DNA of 10,015 nt from JAZKJD01 sp040384585 (GCA_040384585.1 JAZKJD010000025.1:1-10015); one strand, 5' to 3'; positions 1 through 6,660 are shown, numbered from the stretch's first letter. A program made the numbers and translations. Notes: generated by a model not told the origin, from the sequence alone.

Positions 1-54
1 CAGACCTAATTGCTTCATAAGACGGGCAACACGAGGTCGACTTAGGTTAACGCC
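1..54 (-). mobile_element. Fragment of a second copy of the same IS3-family element
   Basis: These 54 bases are identical to 677-730, which lie inside orfB of the complete element that follows, and in the same orientation. At base 55 the identity stops and the terminal inverted repeat of the complete element begins. The complete element therefore sits inside, or has been joined to, orfB of another copy. After the complete element (1309 onward) the rest of that outer copy does not resume, so the region has been rearranged or partly deleted. Confidence 0.85.
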
Positions 55-80
55 TGATCTTGCAACCGTTTTTTAGACAC
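55..80 (+). repeat. Terminal inverted repeat, orfB (right) end of the IS3 element
   Basis: Begins TGATCTTGC and matches the reverse complement of 1283-1308 at 19 of 26 positions, including the first nine bases and a run of five T. It contains TTGCAA (60-65), which reads the same on both strands and resembles a -35 box directed out of the element on the minus strand. The orfB stop codon (82-80) touches its inner edge. Confidence 0.88.
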
Positions 81-937
81 TAAGAAGCGAGACGTTGATA
101 AAACCGTCGTTCAAATTGAACGGGGGATAGATATCCTAAAGTTGAATGCCGACGGTGATTGTTATAAAAGACCTCGATATACTCAAAAATACTTTGTTTG
201 GCTTGTTCACGCGATTCATAGCGCTCAAAATAAACACATTCAGTCTTCAATGAATGGAAAAAGCTCTCAGCAACGGCATTATCAAAACAACAGCCCGTTG
301 AACTCATGCTACAAATAATGCCATTATCGGTTAATAATTTTTGAAAAATCGCACTGGTATATTGGCAGCCTTTATCGGAATGGTGCTGTAAGCTATGCGT
401 GGGATTTCGCCGCTGTAAAGCCTGCTCTAAGGCCTGTGTTACCAATTCCGTGTGTAATGAATTACCCATTGAAAGTCCAACTACCTTACGGGAATATAAG
501 TCTAAAATAACCGCTATATAAAGCCAGCCTTCTAGAGTGCGAATATAGCTAATATCAGCTACCCATTTTGAATCCGGTGTAGCCGCTGTGAAGTTTTGCT
601 GTAATAAATTAGGGGCTACAGCTTGTTTTTTATTAACACGAGTAGTTACTTTAAATAAACTTTGCATTTTCGCCGCCAGACCTAATTGCTTCATAAGACG
701 GGCAACACGAGGTCGACTTAGGTTAACGCCTTGTGCTTTTAATTCAGCATGAATTCGCGGACTACCGTAAGTACGCCTACTTCTTGAAAAAATTGTTTTA
801 ATCATTTCTTGTAATTTCTCGTTTTCCTGCTGTCTTTTACTTATTTTCCTGTGGTAAAAGTGATAATAGCCGCTGCGGGAAACACCTAACACGCGTGCCA
901 TCTCCTCGACCTTCCATAGCGTCACATTGTCTTGCAT
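80..937 (-). CDS. IS3-family transposase OrfB (DDE integrase domain)
   Basis: Catalytic half of the IS3 transposase, 285 aa. An N-terminal HTH_21-like region (about residues 38-95, with YGSPRIHAEL at 58-67) precedes an rve/RNase H-fold integrase core. The DDE triad is readable as D128 (in WVADISYI), D188 (in HHSDKG) and E224 (in DNAVAESFF). The last two are 35 residues apart, the classic DD35E spacing. The ATG at 937 is the first start in frame, but in this family OrfB is normally made as an OrfAB fusion by -1 frameshifting, so independent initiation is uncertain. The frame is open back to the slippery site at 981-988, giving a predicted fusion of about 386 aa. Length and motifs are complete, so this copy is probably functional. 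Confidence 0.95.
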   Translation of the reverse strand: MQDNVTLWKVEEMARVLGVSRSGYYHFYHRKISKRQQENEKLQEMIKTIFSRSRRTYGSPRIHAELKAQGVNLSRPRVARLMKQLGLAAKMQSLFKVTTRVNKKQAVAPNLLQQNFTAATPDSKWVADISYIRTLEGWLYIAVILDLYSRKVVGLSMGNSLHTELVTQALEQALQRRNPTHSLQHHSDKGCQYTSAIFQKLLTDNGIICSMSSTGCCFDNAVAESFFHSLKTECVYFERYESREQAKQSIFEYIEVFYNNHRRHSTLGYLSPVQFERRFYQRLAS

Positions 938-954
938 AAACTGATATTTCTGCT

Positions 955-1239
955 TTACGGTGAGGAGAAGATGGCTAGTGCTTTTTTTAAGATATCCCGT
1001 TCTCGACGTAGCACATCAATTTCTCGTTTTAAATGACGACGTTCGTCATCTTCTACCCGTAAATTCCCACTACCGGGAAATGCATTATTTTTACCGTGCT
1101 TCTCAACTTCATGTAACCAACGTTGTAAGCTGGATAACCCTATCCCTAGATCTTGGCTGACTTGCACGCAGGTTAACTTTTTTTCTAGCACTAACTTTAC
1201 TGCATTTAACTTAAATTCTTTATCGTAGTTTCTGGACAT
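955..1239 (-). CDS. IS3-family transposase OrfA (HTH and leucine zipper)
   Basis: Small 94-aa DNA-binding subunit. Residues about 5-45 form an HTH_Tnp_1 domain (VQVSQDLGIGLSSLQRWL is the recognition part). Residues about 66-88 make an amphipathic leucine zipper (LKREIDVLRRERDILKKAL) used for multimerisation and OrfAB pairing. The start is the ATG at 1239, preceded by AAAGGTG a few bases upstream. OrfA alone is known in this family to bind the ends and restrain transposition, while the OrfAB fusion is the active transposase. The gene ends at 955, 17 bases before the orfB ATG, and carries the A7 slippery run at codons 84-86. Confidence 0.94.
   Translation of the reverse strand: MSRNYDKEFKLNAVKLVLEKKLTCVQVSQDLGIGLSSLQRWLHEVEKHGKNNAFPGSGNLRVEDDERRHLKREIDVLRRERDILKKALAIFSSP
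981..988 (-). promoter_or_regulatory. Programmed -1 frameshift site, A AAA AAA G
   Basis: On the minus strand orfA reads TTA AAA AAA GCA, seven A followed by G, the heptamer class used by IS3-family elements. After a -1 slip the new frame runs without a stop for 15 codons and enters orfB exactly in frame with its ATG at 937, so the expected product is a 386-aa OrfAB transposase. The slip was not measured; the heptamer and the open -1 frame are seen directly. Confidence 0.85.
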
Positions 1240-1282
1240 GGGGCACCTTTGGCTTTGTAAGCTAAGTTTACCTCGATTCCTT

Positions 1283-1308
1283 CTGTCCGAAAAAGTATAG
1301 CAAGATCA
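1283..1308 (-). repeat. Terminal inverted repeat, orfA (left) end of the IS3 element
   Basis: On the minus strand it begins TGATCTTGC and pairs with 55-80. It is repeated exactly at 9963-9988 on the plus strand, which fixes the tip of the element: identity between the two copies stops at 1308 and 9963. It contains a -10-like TATACT (1299-1294, minus strand) pointing into orfA. Confidence 0.88.
1294..1299 (-). promoter_or_regulatory. -10 box of the IS3 element (TATACT), likely circle-junction promoter
   Basis: TATACT lies nine bases inside the orfA-side tip and points toward orfA. The linear element has no -35 of its own here, since that would fall outside the tip. The other tip carries TTGCAA (60-65) pointing outward. 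If the ends are joined with a 3-bp spacer, as in IS3-family minicircles, the gap is 5+3+9 = 17 bp, the ideal spacing. The boxes are seen; the circle is inferred from family knowledge. Confidence 0.5.
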
Positions 1309-1444
1309 TACCTCGATCACCCACTTCGGCTTCTTTTTTTCAATTCGCACAAAACGATCAAAGTGCCATCACAACGAATCCGTTAGTGATACTAAATAAA
1401 AACTAGACTATTTTATAAGTCATCGCTTTATAAGGGAGTTTACC

Positions 1445-2109
1445 ATGCAAAAAGACAAATTTTTAATCAATTTAAGCCATCTGCATATCAACTATTTTGA
1501 AAAGGATAGGGGATTAACATACACTGGATGTAATGAATCTACGGCCGAGTATGCAGGACTGGATTCTCCTCAACAGATTCAAGGAAAAACGGATTATGAG
1601 TTAATCTGGAAAGAATCTTCCGCCGAATCCTTTAGAAAAGCAGATAAAGAAGCAATATCCGGAAAACCACAAATCAATCACTTAGAAACCGTAGAGGTGG
1701 CCACGGGTCTACAAGATTTCTTAATCACAAAAACAAATTTACTGGATGAGCAGGATCATGTCATGGTGTTGTGGGTTGTAATATCTGTGTCAGTGGATTT
1801 ACGCTGGCGAAGAAATCCGGTTATTTTAGTCCCGATGAACAGCGATTATATTTAGGGAAAGCCTTCGGCGATAAAAATTTAACAAGACGCCAAGTGCAAG
1901 TGTTTAAATGCCTACTCCATGCCTTTACAGAACCACAAACAGCCTTATTTTTACAGCTTTCCGTCAAGACAGTGCGATCAATCATACGTGAGTTAAAAAA
2001 TAAACTACAATGTTGTTCTAAAGCTGAAATGGTATTAACGGCTATTAAACATGGCTGGACGTTTCTCATCAATGAAAATAGAGTCTTACCTGAACTGCTA
2101 TCGAGGTAA
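1445..2109 (+). pseudogene. PAS-LuxR transcriptional regulator, broken by a one-base frameshift
   Basis: Two overlapping frames make one protein. The first (from ATG 1445, good SD AAGGGAG) is PAS-like, with features such as NESTAEYAGLD and GKTDYELIWK at about residues 28-57. The second contains a LuxR-type HTH (LTRRQVQVFKCLLHAFTEPQTA... onward) at about restored residues 146-205. Adding one G in the ATGGTG at 1763-1768 restores His-Val-Met-Gly-Val-Val-Gly-Cys, joins the frames and gives 221 aa. As written, the first frame stops at 1855 after 136 aa without the HTH, so the DNA-binding half would be lost. A sequencing error is the alternative. Genes of this type in intracellular gammaproteobacteria are orphan regulators; the ligand and targets are unknown. 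It heads a plus-strand cluster with the next two genes. Confidence 0.8.
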
Positions 2110-2115
2110 ATAAAT

Positions 2116-2565
2116 ATGTTACCAAGCTCCGCTTTACAAAAATTGTGGCAAGGAAACTCCCTACATCAAGAAGATAAAAAGGAAATCGTACGATTATTAT
2201 CTGGGAAAAAAATAATAAAACCACGTATTTTCGTCAAACGAGATAAATTAGAAAGAAGTATTTTTAAAACATACATTCTAAAGGGGAGTCTTACTGATCT
2301 TGTTAACCGATATCGAGAAGGATTGATGTTGCTCTTCAAAGAGAAATTAAACCAGCAAGAACGTAGTAGGTTAAAAATATTAACAATAATAACCCAGCTG
2401 ATCCAATCCATTGAGATAGAAAATAACGTTAAAAATAGCCTATACCAACGCGTAAATACCACCGACGTGTTAAAAGATTTACAAGCACACGCCAAAAAAG
2501 AAATTGAAAATATTGCGATAAAATTCGGCATTGACGCGATTGCGCATCATAAAAAAATAAATTAA
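2116..2565 (+). CDS. Hypothetical protein, 149 aa, between two regulators
   Basis: I do not recognise this protein. It begins six bases after the stop of the PAS-LuxR gene, with GAGG about nine bases upstream of the ATG, so the two are probably co-transcribed. The product is very basic and apparently all-helical, rich in Lys, Leu, Ile and Gln, with no signal peptide, membrane segment or Cys cluster. About residues 60-105 (LVNRYREGLMLLFKEKL onward) and 110-140 look like amphipathic helices that could form a coiled coil. Its place between a LuxR-type regulator and a receiver-domain protein suggests a signalling or regulatory partner, but that is only context. Intact by length and start. Confidence 0.75.
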   Translation: MLPSSALQKLWQGNSLHQEDKKEIVRLLSGKKIIKPRIFVKRDKLERSIFKTYILKGSLTDLVNRYREGLMLLFKEKLNQQERSRLKILTIITQLIQSIEIENNVKNSLYQRVNTTDVLKDLQAHAKKEIENIAIKFGIDAIAHHKKIN

Positions 2566-2647
2566 CTACGACAAATGTACGTATTTTTGATTTTTTTAAT
2601 CCATCATAATTTTTTTTCTGATAAAAAATATTTCAAAGGATATCAAG

Positions 2648-3262
2648 ATGGAAAAACAAGAAGAAAATAACATAGAACCCCAAGAACAATGGATTAAAAC
2701 CGCGTTGATCGTAGAGGATAATCTCATTTGCCAAAGGATATTACAGAGCCAATTATCAAAACTTCAGTATCATGTTGATTCGGCGAATGATGGAGAAACT
2801 GCCCTCAAAAAACTACGAGAAAATGCCTATCATCTGATTGTGACAGACTTAGGCTTGCCAGATATCACCGGTAATGCCATTATTCAAACCGTACGTCATT
2901 ACGAACTTAATCAAGGAACACCGCTGATTGTCGCCAGTGCGCAGATTAATGAACCTGACTTTAACACCTATCTTGAGTTAGGGGCCGATGCCATCTTAAT
3001 CAAACCTTTTTCAATCCGTGCCTTAGACAACGCAATTAACGAATGCTTTTTAATACCTGCCTACAAAAGAAAATTTCCTTTTCAAATCCATGCGCTTTTG
3101 CGAGATTTTGAGAAGAAAAAATCGATTCCTAAAAATAATGTAGAGCTTCAATCCTTTATAAGCTCGCTTCAATCGTTAATGAGTAAAGCATTACGTATTC
3201 TTCAAGAATATCAGCAGTGGTCTGAATTCGAAAAGTTGAAATCCACATCACAGGAGTCATAA
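2648..3262 (+). CDS. Orphan response regulator with a receiver domain and an uncharacterised C-terminal tail
   Basis: Residues about 17-135 form a CheY-like receiver (REC) domain. The acidic pair is E23-D24 in IVEDN, the phosphoacceptor is D67 in VTDLGLPD, the switch Ser is S97 in VASA, and the conserved Lys is K119 in IKPFS, so phosphorylation by a histidine kinase is expected. The C-terminal 70 residues are helical and charged and show no recognisable DNA-binding, HPt or enzymatic domain; output may be by protein contact. The start is supported by AAAGGA about eight bases upstream. An 82-bp gap separates it from the preceding gene, so it may have its own promoter. No histidine kinase gene is in the window, though a truncated gene begins 2 bp after this one. 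Confidence 0.9.
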   Translation: MEKQEENNIEPQEQWIKTALIVEDNLICQRILQSQLSKLQYHVDSANDGETALKKLRENAYHLIVTDLGLPDITGNAIIQTVRHYELNQGTPLIVASAQINEPDFNTYLELGADAILIKPFSIRALDNAINECFLIPAYKRKFPFQIHALLRDFEKKKSIPKNNVELQSFISSLQSLMSKALRILQEYQQWSEFEKLKSTSQES

Positions 3263-3264
3263 TT

Positions 3265-3390
3265 ATGCTGATATCAAGCCAAAAAAAACCCGAGAAATAT
3301 AAATTTACCGCAACTAAAATTCTTGTTGCTTGCTCCTTATTTAATATAGAAAAATTCAAAATATCGTACAGCAATTTAAAACTCTTCTGA
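3265..3390 (+). pseudogene. 5' remnant of a gene cut off downstream of the response regulator
   Basis: An ATG lies 2 bp after the response-regulator stop, with a strong Shine-Dalgarno (AGGAG, 3252-3256) at ideal spacing, which is what the next gene of an operon looks like. Only 41 codons are open, and the last part overlaps, antisense, the 3' end of the kinase gene ending at 3356. The original gene probably survives for at most about 30 codons (MLISSQKKPEKYKFTATKIL...). The segment KFTATKILVA could be the first strand of a receiver or similar fold, but this is too short to assign. It marks the breakpoint where the kinase island was joined to the regulatory cluster. Confidence 0.45.
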
Positions 3391-4480
3391 TATTTAGTAC
3401 TTCATTTTGTTCTGGCAATTGAGCACGATTACGGAAAAACGAAGAAGCTGAAGAAATTTTTGAATTGGAAATTTGTAGTATATTATCTATTTCTTTTATA
3501 GCGTCTTCCATCGAAATTCGTTGATCCGGATTCTCTTTCATCATTTTTTCTATTAAACTATTTAACGCTGGATTATCTAGATCTTTCATTCCCAATTTAT
3601 TGAAATGATAAAATATTTCTTCCTCCTTTGTATTACGATAGGTATAGACTATATCGTTTATAGTAAGAACATATTTTTCGCCCTGATATACAAAGTTAAC
3701 TATTTTTCCCATAGAATACATATCAGTTTTTTGATGATTTTCTAATGCAATTAGTCTTTCAGGTGCTTCATATAAATATGAATGATGACAAAATTGCGAG
3801 TATTGTTCAGTAGCTGGTTCACAAAATCCATAATCGATAATATTCACTTCAGGCTTATGAGAATTCAGGTTTACCATGATATTATCTGGCGTCATATCGT
3901 TATGAACTAGTCCCTTGTCATACACTTGTACTTTCAATGCATTTAATAGTGCTAAACAAAGTTTCAATTTTTCACTATTGCTTAATCCGTTGATTGTTCT
4001 ATCTTGAAAAAGCTCATTAAGCGTTTTCCCTGGCATTTTATGCATAACACTATAATATTTTTCATTATTTTCATTGGTTACCGCTGGCTTTGCATGCAAA
4101 TGTGCCGCATGTTGATACTCTCCCTCTCTATTAGACAGTTCCATTTTATCATCGGTACTTACTTTTAAAACACGAGGTTTTTTTCCTGCTACAATATTTC
4201 CATTAGGTAGTAAAGCTAAAGTTGTCTTAATATCAAAAACCTCAGCAAAAGAACCCTTGCCTAAAAGCTCGCCGATAACTTCATAACGAAGACCTTCTTT
4301 TGGTTTATCAGGCGTCTTTGTAGAATGTCTTTCACGGCAAAAAACTGAATGGCTAAGAACCCCATATGGAGTATCTTTTTTCAAAATATCTCCAGGTTTT
4401 AGATTCTCAAAAAGTTTTTTGAGTAACATGGTGTCTATTTTTGTAACCTTTAAAAGATCAATTATTTTTTTAGTTGGCAT
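3356..4480 (-). CDS. Eukaryote-like Ser/Thr protein kinase with C-terminal CaaX motif (candidate secreted effector)
   Basis: 374 aa. The protein-kinase fold spans about residues 66-335: glycine loop LGKGSFAEVF (73-82), ATP-binding K106 in RVLKVS, catalytic loop HND with D195 and N200, metal-binding D216 in a DYG variant of DFG, APE at 239-241, D253 in DMYSMG, and R321 near the end of the domain. All catalytic residues are present, so activity is likely. The first 65 residues are unassigned. The tail carries SSASSFFR (343-350), shared with the two neighbouring gene products, and ends in CCTIF; the last four residues CTIF fit a CaaX box with Phe at X, preferred by geranylgeranyltransferase I in eukaryotes. 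The ATG at 4480 overlaps the end of the upstream kinase gene by 11 bases and has its own SD (AGGTG, 4485-4489), indicating translational coupling. No bacterial signal peptide is seen; delivery by a type IV (Dot/Icm-like) system is inference. Confidence 0.9.
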   Translation of the reverse strand: MPTKKIIDLLKVTKIDTMLLKKLFENLKPGDILKKDTPYGVLSHSVFCRERHSTKTPDKPKEGLRYEVIGELLGKGSFAEVFDIKTTLALLPNGNIVAGKKPRVLKVSTDDKMELSNREGEYQHAAHLHAKPAVTNENNEKYYSVMHKMPGKTLNELFQDRTINGLSNSEKLKLCLALLNALKVQVYDKGLVHNDMTPDNIMVNLNSHKPEVNIIDYGFCEPATEQYSQFCHHSYLYEAPERLIALENHQKTDMYSMGKIVNFVYQGEKYVLTINDIVYTYRNTKEEEIFYHFNKLGMKDLDNPALNSLIEKMMKENPDQRISMEDAIKEIDNILQISNSKISSASSFFRNRAQLPEQNEVLNIRRVLNCCTIF

Positions 4481-5417
4481 GTTTCACCTGTGAAAAAAGT
4501 GAGTTGGCTGACTCTTCTGATGCTATCAAACCCGCCGATTGAAAGAAGCTCGATGAAAATCGTACATTTTTTCCGTTTGATCTGGTCATTTCATCCTGAA
4601 TGGCTTCTACCTCAGAAATTAAAGCACCTATTGTTGGTCGCGATTCTGGATCGGAAGCAAACATGGATTTAATAAGTTTTTCTAGTCTATGTTGATGATT
4701 TATTGTTAAATTTTTCAGATCCTCCTCTTTAATTTTAAGATTACTACGATCAGACTTACAAAATAGTTGATAAAGAATCTTTCCTAAGGAAAAAATATCA
4801 CTTGCCTGTGTGCATGGTTCAAATCCAGCAGCTTCACAAAAACCAACAAAATAAGGAAGAAATTTACGAGATTGTCTGTCTTCTTTTCTGCTTGAACTAC
4901 CATAATCAATCATGTCAACGATAGGAGCACTCGTTTTTGAGTTAAATGACACCATAATATTTTCTGTTTTGATATCTCCGTGGACTAAATCAAGGCTATG
5001 TACCTGATTTTTTAAGGCCAGCAAAAGCTCTAAAGAAAGTTGCATTTTTTGATCTGTGGAAAGAGACTCTGATTGTAGTGTTTCAAACAAATTTTTTCCG
5101 GGTAACTTCCACATCACGATGTAACTCTTTTTTGTAAATTCATCGATAATAAGCGGTTTTGAATGAAGATGTGGTACCAGTTGCATAATTTCAGCTTCTT
5201 GTCCCGCTGAAGACGTGGACTGTATTTTTACCAGCCATTCCTGAGGATCTTTCTCTTTCTGTTTTACGAGATAACAATCTGATCTTGCTATAGAAAATGA
5301 TGGAAAAATCTGAATATAAAGTAAAAAAATCGATTTTTGTCCATAAAGTATTTTGTATCTTATATTTTTAAAGGAGTAAAACACTATATTTTTCTTTGCT
5401 ATGCAGGCCGAGTCCAT
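4470..5417 (-). CDS. Second Ser/Thr protein kinase-like protein, paralogue with a degenerate N-lobe
   Basis: 315 aa, upstream partner of the 3356-4480 kinase. Shared blocks (HLHSKP against HLHAKP, then K-PGK-L, then LVHxDxxxxNIMV and IDYG) show the two are diverged duplicates. Visible kinase residues are K64 (LVKIQ), H146-G147-D148, N153, D171 (DYG), D207 (SDIFSLG) and R260. A glycine-rich loop and a clear APE are absent, and residues 28-43 are an unusually hydrophobic run where the loop should be. It may be a pseudokinase, or its N-lobe coding may contain compensating indels. The tail has FSSSFFQS (287-294), the shared motif, and an acidic ASEES patch, but ends in KHAN with no CaaX. The ATG at 5417 is the first start after an in-frame stop but lacks a clear SD, so the true N-terminus is uncertain. 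Confidence 0.82.
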   Translation of the reverse strand: MDSACIAKKNIVFYSFKNIRYKILYGQKSIFLLYIQIFPSFSIARSDCYLVKQKEKDPQEWLVKIQSTSSAGQEAEIMQLVPHLHSKPLIIDEFTKKSYIVMWKLPGKNLFETLQSESLSTDQKMQLSLELLLALKNQVHSLDLVHGDIKTENIMVSFNSKTSAPIVDMIDYGSSSRKEDRQSRKFLPYFVGFCEAAGFEPCTQASDIFSLGKILYQLFCKSDRSNLKIKEEDLKNLTINHQHRLEKLIKSMFASDPESRPTIGALISEVEAIQDEMTRSNGKNVRFSSSFFQSAGLIASEESANSLFSQVKHAN

Positions 5418-5506
5418 ATATGTAGAGAGGTATTTTTCCGAATAAGTATCCTTTTATGTTATTTTTCCCGAACCTTTTTCGCTTCGTTACGCATTTTAAG
5501 TTTTAC

Positions 5507-5513
5507 TTAATAG
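5507..5513 (+). repeat. Target-site duplication of the IS4 element, left copy (TTAATAG)
   Basis: TTAATAG stands immediately outside the left inverted repeat and recurs immediately outside the right one at 6661-6667. The perfect 7-bp direct repeat marks a simple insertion, still unmodified, in the spacer between the divergent kinase and IQ genes. Confidence 0.8.
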
Positions 5514-5519
5514 CTCATC

Positions 5520-6584
5520 TTACGCAGCAGCTTGAAGGAGTCGCAATTCCTTGAACATAATTTGATTAGCTTTTAAAAGTAATTTGTGCCTGATAGCAAA
5601 GTGATTCATAGAAGTTTTTACTTTTAAAAATTCTAATTTGCAAAAAGCAATCATAGAAGTAAATAGATGATTGCATTGGGTTCGAATGGTTTTAGTGGGG
5701 GACTTGGCTAGACTGGCATTTTGCTTAATAGATTTATGAAATTCTTCAATTCGCCACCGTTTTTGGTAGACTGTATAAATGCGGTCAGCATCAATGGTTA
5801 AATCGTTGGTGACAAGATAGAGTGCTCCTGTTGTTTCATCTTCGTTTGTGAAGACTTTCTTTAGTAGTTTAACAGGAAAAGCAATATCTTTAAGATAAAC
5901 GGTGCGGCAAACACCGTCATTCCAATCCAGTAAATTAACTTGTTGAAACTGACCGTTTTTGGCATGTTGTCTTGTTAGTGCAACGCAACGATTGGATTTA
6001 ATGCCAAAGATAAAGGATTTTTCAAGGGCTTCATGGATAAATGTCATATTTGCCTTTGAACCGAACCAATTATCAGCTAATACATAATCAAATAGCACGT
6101 GGTTACTAACTGCTTGTTGAACAAGCGATCGAAATAACTCATTTTTAGTAATAGCAGATTTGCGTTTTTGCTTACGTGTTTCGATATCTGAATAATCCAT
6201 GTTTTTATTCACCACCTCGTAACCAACAGGCAATGCGATATCCCCATAGCGAATGAGACAGGAAAGTAAGTTGATACCTTTTACATGACGATGCTTGGCA
6301 TGCGAAAAATGCCAGCAATTAACCGCATTTTCATCGGTATAATTTTTTTCTGAAATAGTGTCATCGAGTAACAACACACCTCCTGTCGCTTGTTTATGGC
6401 GATGAATTTCAGGTTTGACATAGTTCCATAACTCTTTTGAGCCATAGTCTTCTGCACGTAAAAATCGGCTTACTTGGTCATGGCTAATTTCACCATTCAA
6501 CATTGCCGCTAATCCAGTAGCTGTTGCATAGCTCGTTTGGCTTATCAAGTAATCACTATAGATAGCTAATAACTCCTTGTTCAT
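5520..6584 (-). CDS. IS4-type DDE transposase, 354 aa
   Basis: Cut-and-paste transposase with an RNase H-fold core. Numbering from the ATG at 6584, the first catalytic Asp is D74 or D75 (LLLDDT), the second is D171 (VLADNWFG), and the Glu is E280 in the signature Y273-x2-R276-x3-E280-x6-K287 (YQKRWRIEEFHKSIK). This is the YREK pattern of the IS4 superfamily. I chose the ATG at 6584 over an upstream in-frame ATG at 6623 because CAGGAG (6591-6596) lies at ideal distance; the longer version would add 13 residues. The stop codon falls inside the left inverted repeat. The gene is full length and apparently intact. Assignment between IS4 and related groups such as IS701 is not certain from reading alone. 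Confidence 0.92.
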   Translation of the reverse strand: MNKELLAIYSDYLISQTSYATATGLAAMLNGEISHDQVSRFLRAEDYGSKELWNYVKPEIHRHKQATGGVLLLDDTISEKNYTDENAVNCWHFSHAKHRHVKGINLLSCLIRYGDIALPVGYEVVNKNMDYSDIETRKQKRKSAITKNELFRSLVQQAVSNHVLFDYVLADNWFGSKANMTFIHEALEKSFIFGIKSNRCVALTRQHAKNGQFQQVNLLDWNDGVCRTVYLKDIAFPVKLLKKVFTNEDETTGALYLVTNDLTIDADRIYTVYQKRWRIEEFHKSIKQNASLAKSPTKTIRTQCNHLFTSMIAFCKLEFLKVKTSMNHFAIRHKLLLKANQIMFKELRLLQAAA

Positions 6585-6590
6585 AGTTTT

Positions 6591-6596
6591 CTCCTG
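6591..6596 (-). promoter_or_regulatory. Ribosome binding site deciding the transposase start
   Basis: CAGGAG on the minus strand lies six bases before the ATG at 6584. No comparable site precedes the alternative upstream ATG at 6623, which supports the shorter 354-aa product. Confidence 0.75.
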
Positions 6597-6660
6597 AAAT
6601 AATTTCGGATAAAACATAAACAATTTTTTCCTTTAGTCAATATCCTCTGCGTAAGGTGAG

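Larger units (their letters stand above)
55..1308 (-). mobile_element. Complete IS3-family insertion sequence (about 1,254 bp)
   Basis: The element is bounded by imperfect terminal inverted repeats starting TGATCTTGC: 55-80 at one end, and 1283-1308 on the other strand at the orfA end. They match at 19 of 26 positions. It encodes orfA (955-1239) and orfB (80-937) on the minus strand, with an A7 slippery site between them, the usual IS3-family plan. Flanking bases (GCC before 55, TAC after 1308) do not form a 3-bp target duplication, so the two flanks were probably not originally adjacent. The same orfA-side end recurs exactly at 9963-10015 in the opposite orientation. Both reading frames are intact and the element may be active. 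Confidence 0.93.
5514..6660 (-). mobile_element. IS4-type insertion sequence (about 1,147 bp)
   Basis: The element is bounded by terminal inverted repeats CTCATCTTACGCAG (5514-5527) and CTCACCTTACGCAG (6660-6647 on the minus strand), 13 of 14 matching. A perfect 7-bp duplication flanks it. It encodes one full-length transposase. The left repeat contains the transposase stop codon, an economical arrangement. Removing the element and one TTAATAG copy leaves a short spacer of about 157 bp between the two divergent effector-like genes, so it is a late arrival in an existing intergenic region. Confidence 0.88.

Noticed and set aside
960..1160. 66-aa plus-strand ORF inside the IS3 element
   Set aside because: It is antisense to orfA, which has clear HTH and zipper motifs; no start signal supports it.
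2166..2531. 121-aa minus-strand ORF with hydrophobic stretches
   Set aside because: It is the antisense shadow of the 149-aa gene at 2116-2565, which has the operon spacing and a ribosome binding site.
5449..5495. Tiny ORF (MRNEAKKVREK) upstream of the kinase operon as a leader peptide
   Set aside because: Eleven codons with no attenuator-like hairpin or codon bias; indistinguishable from chance.
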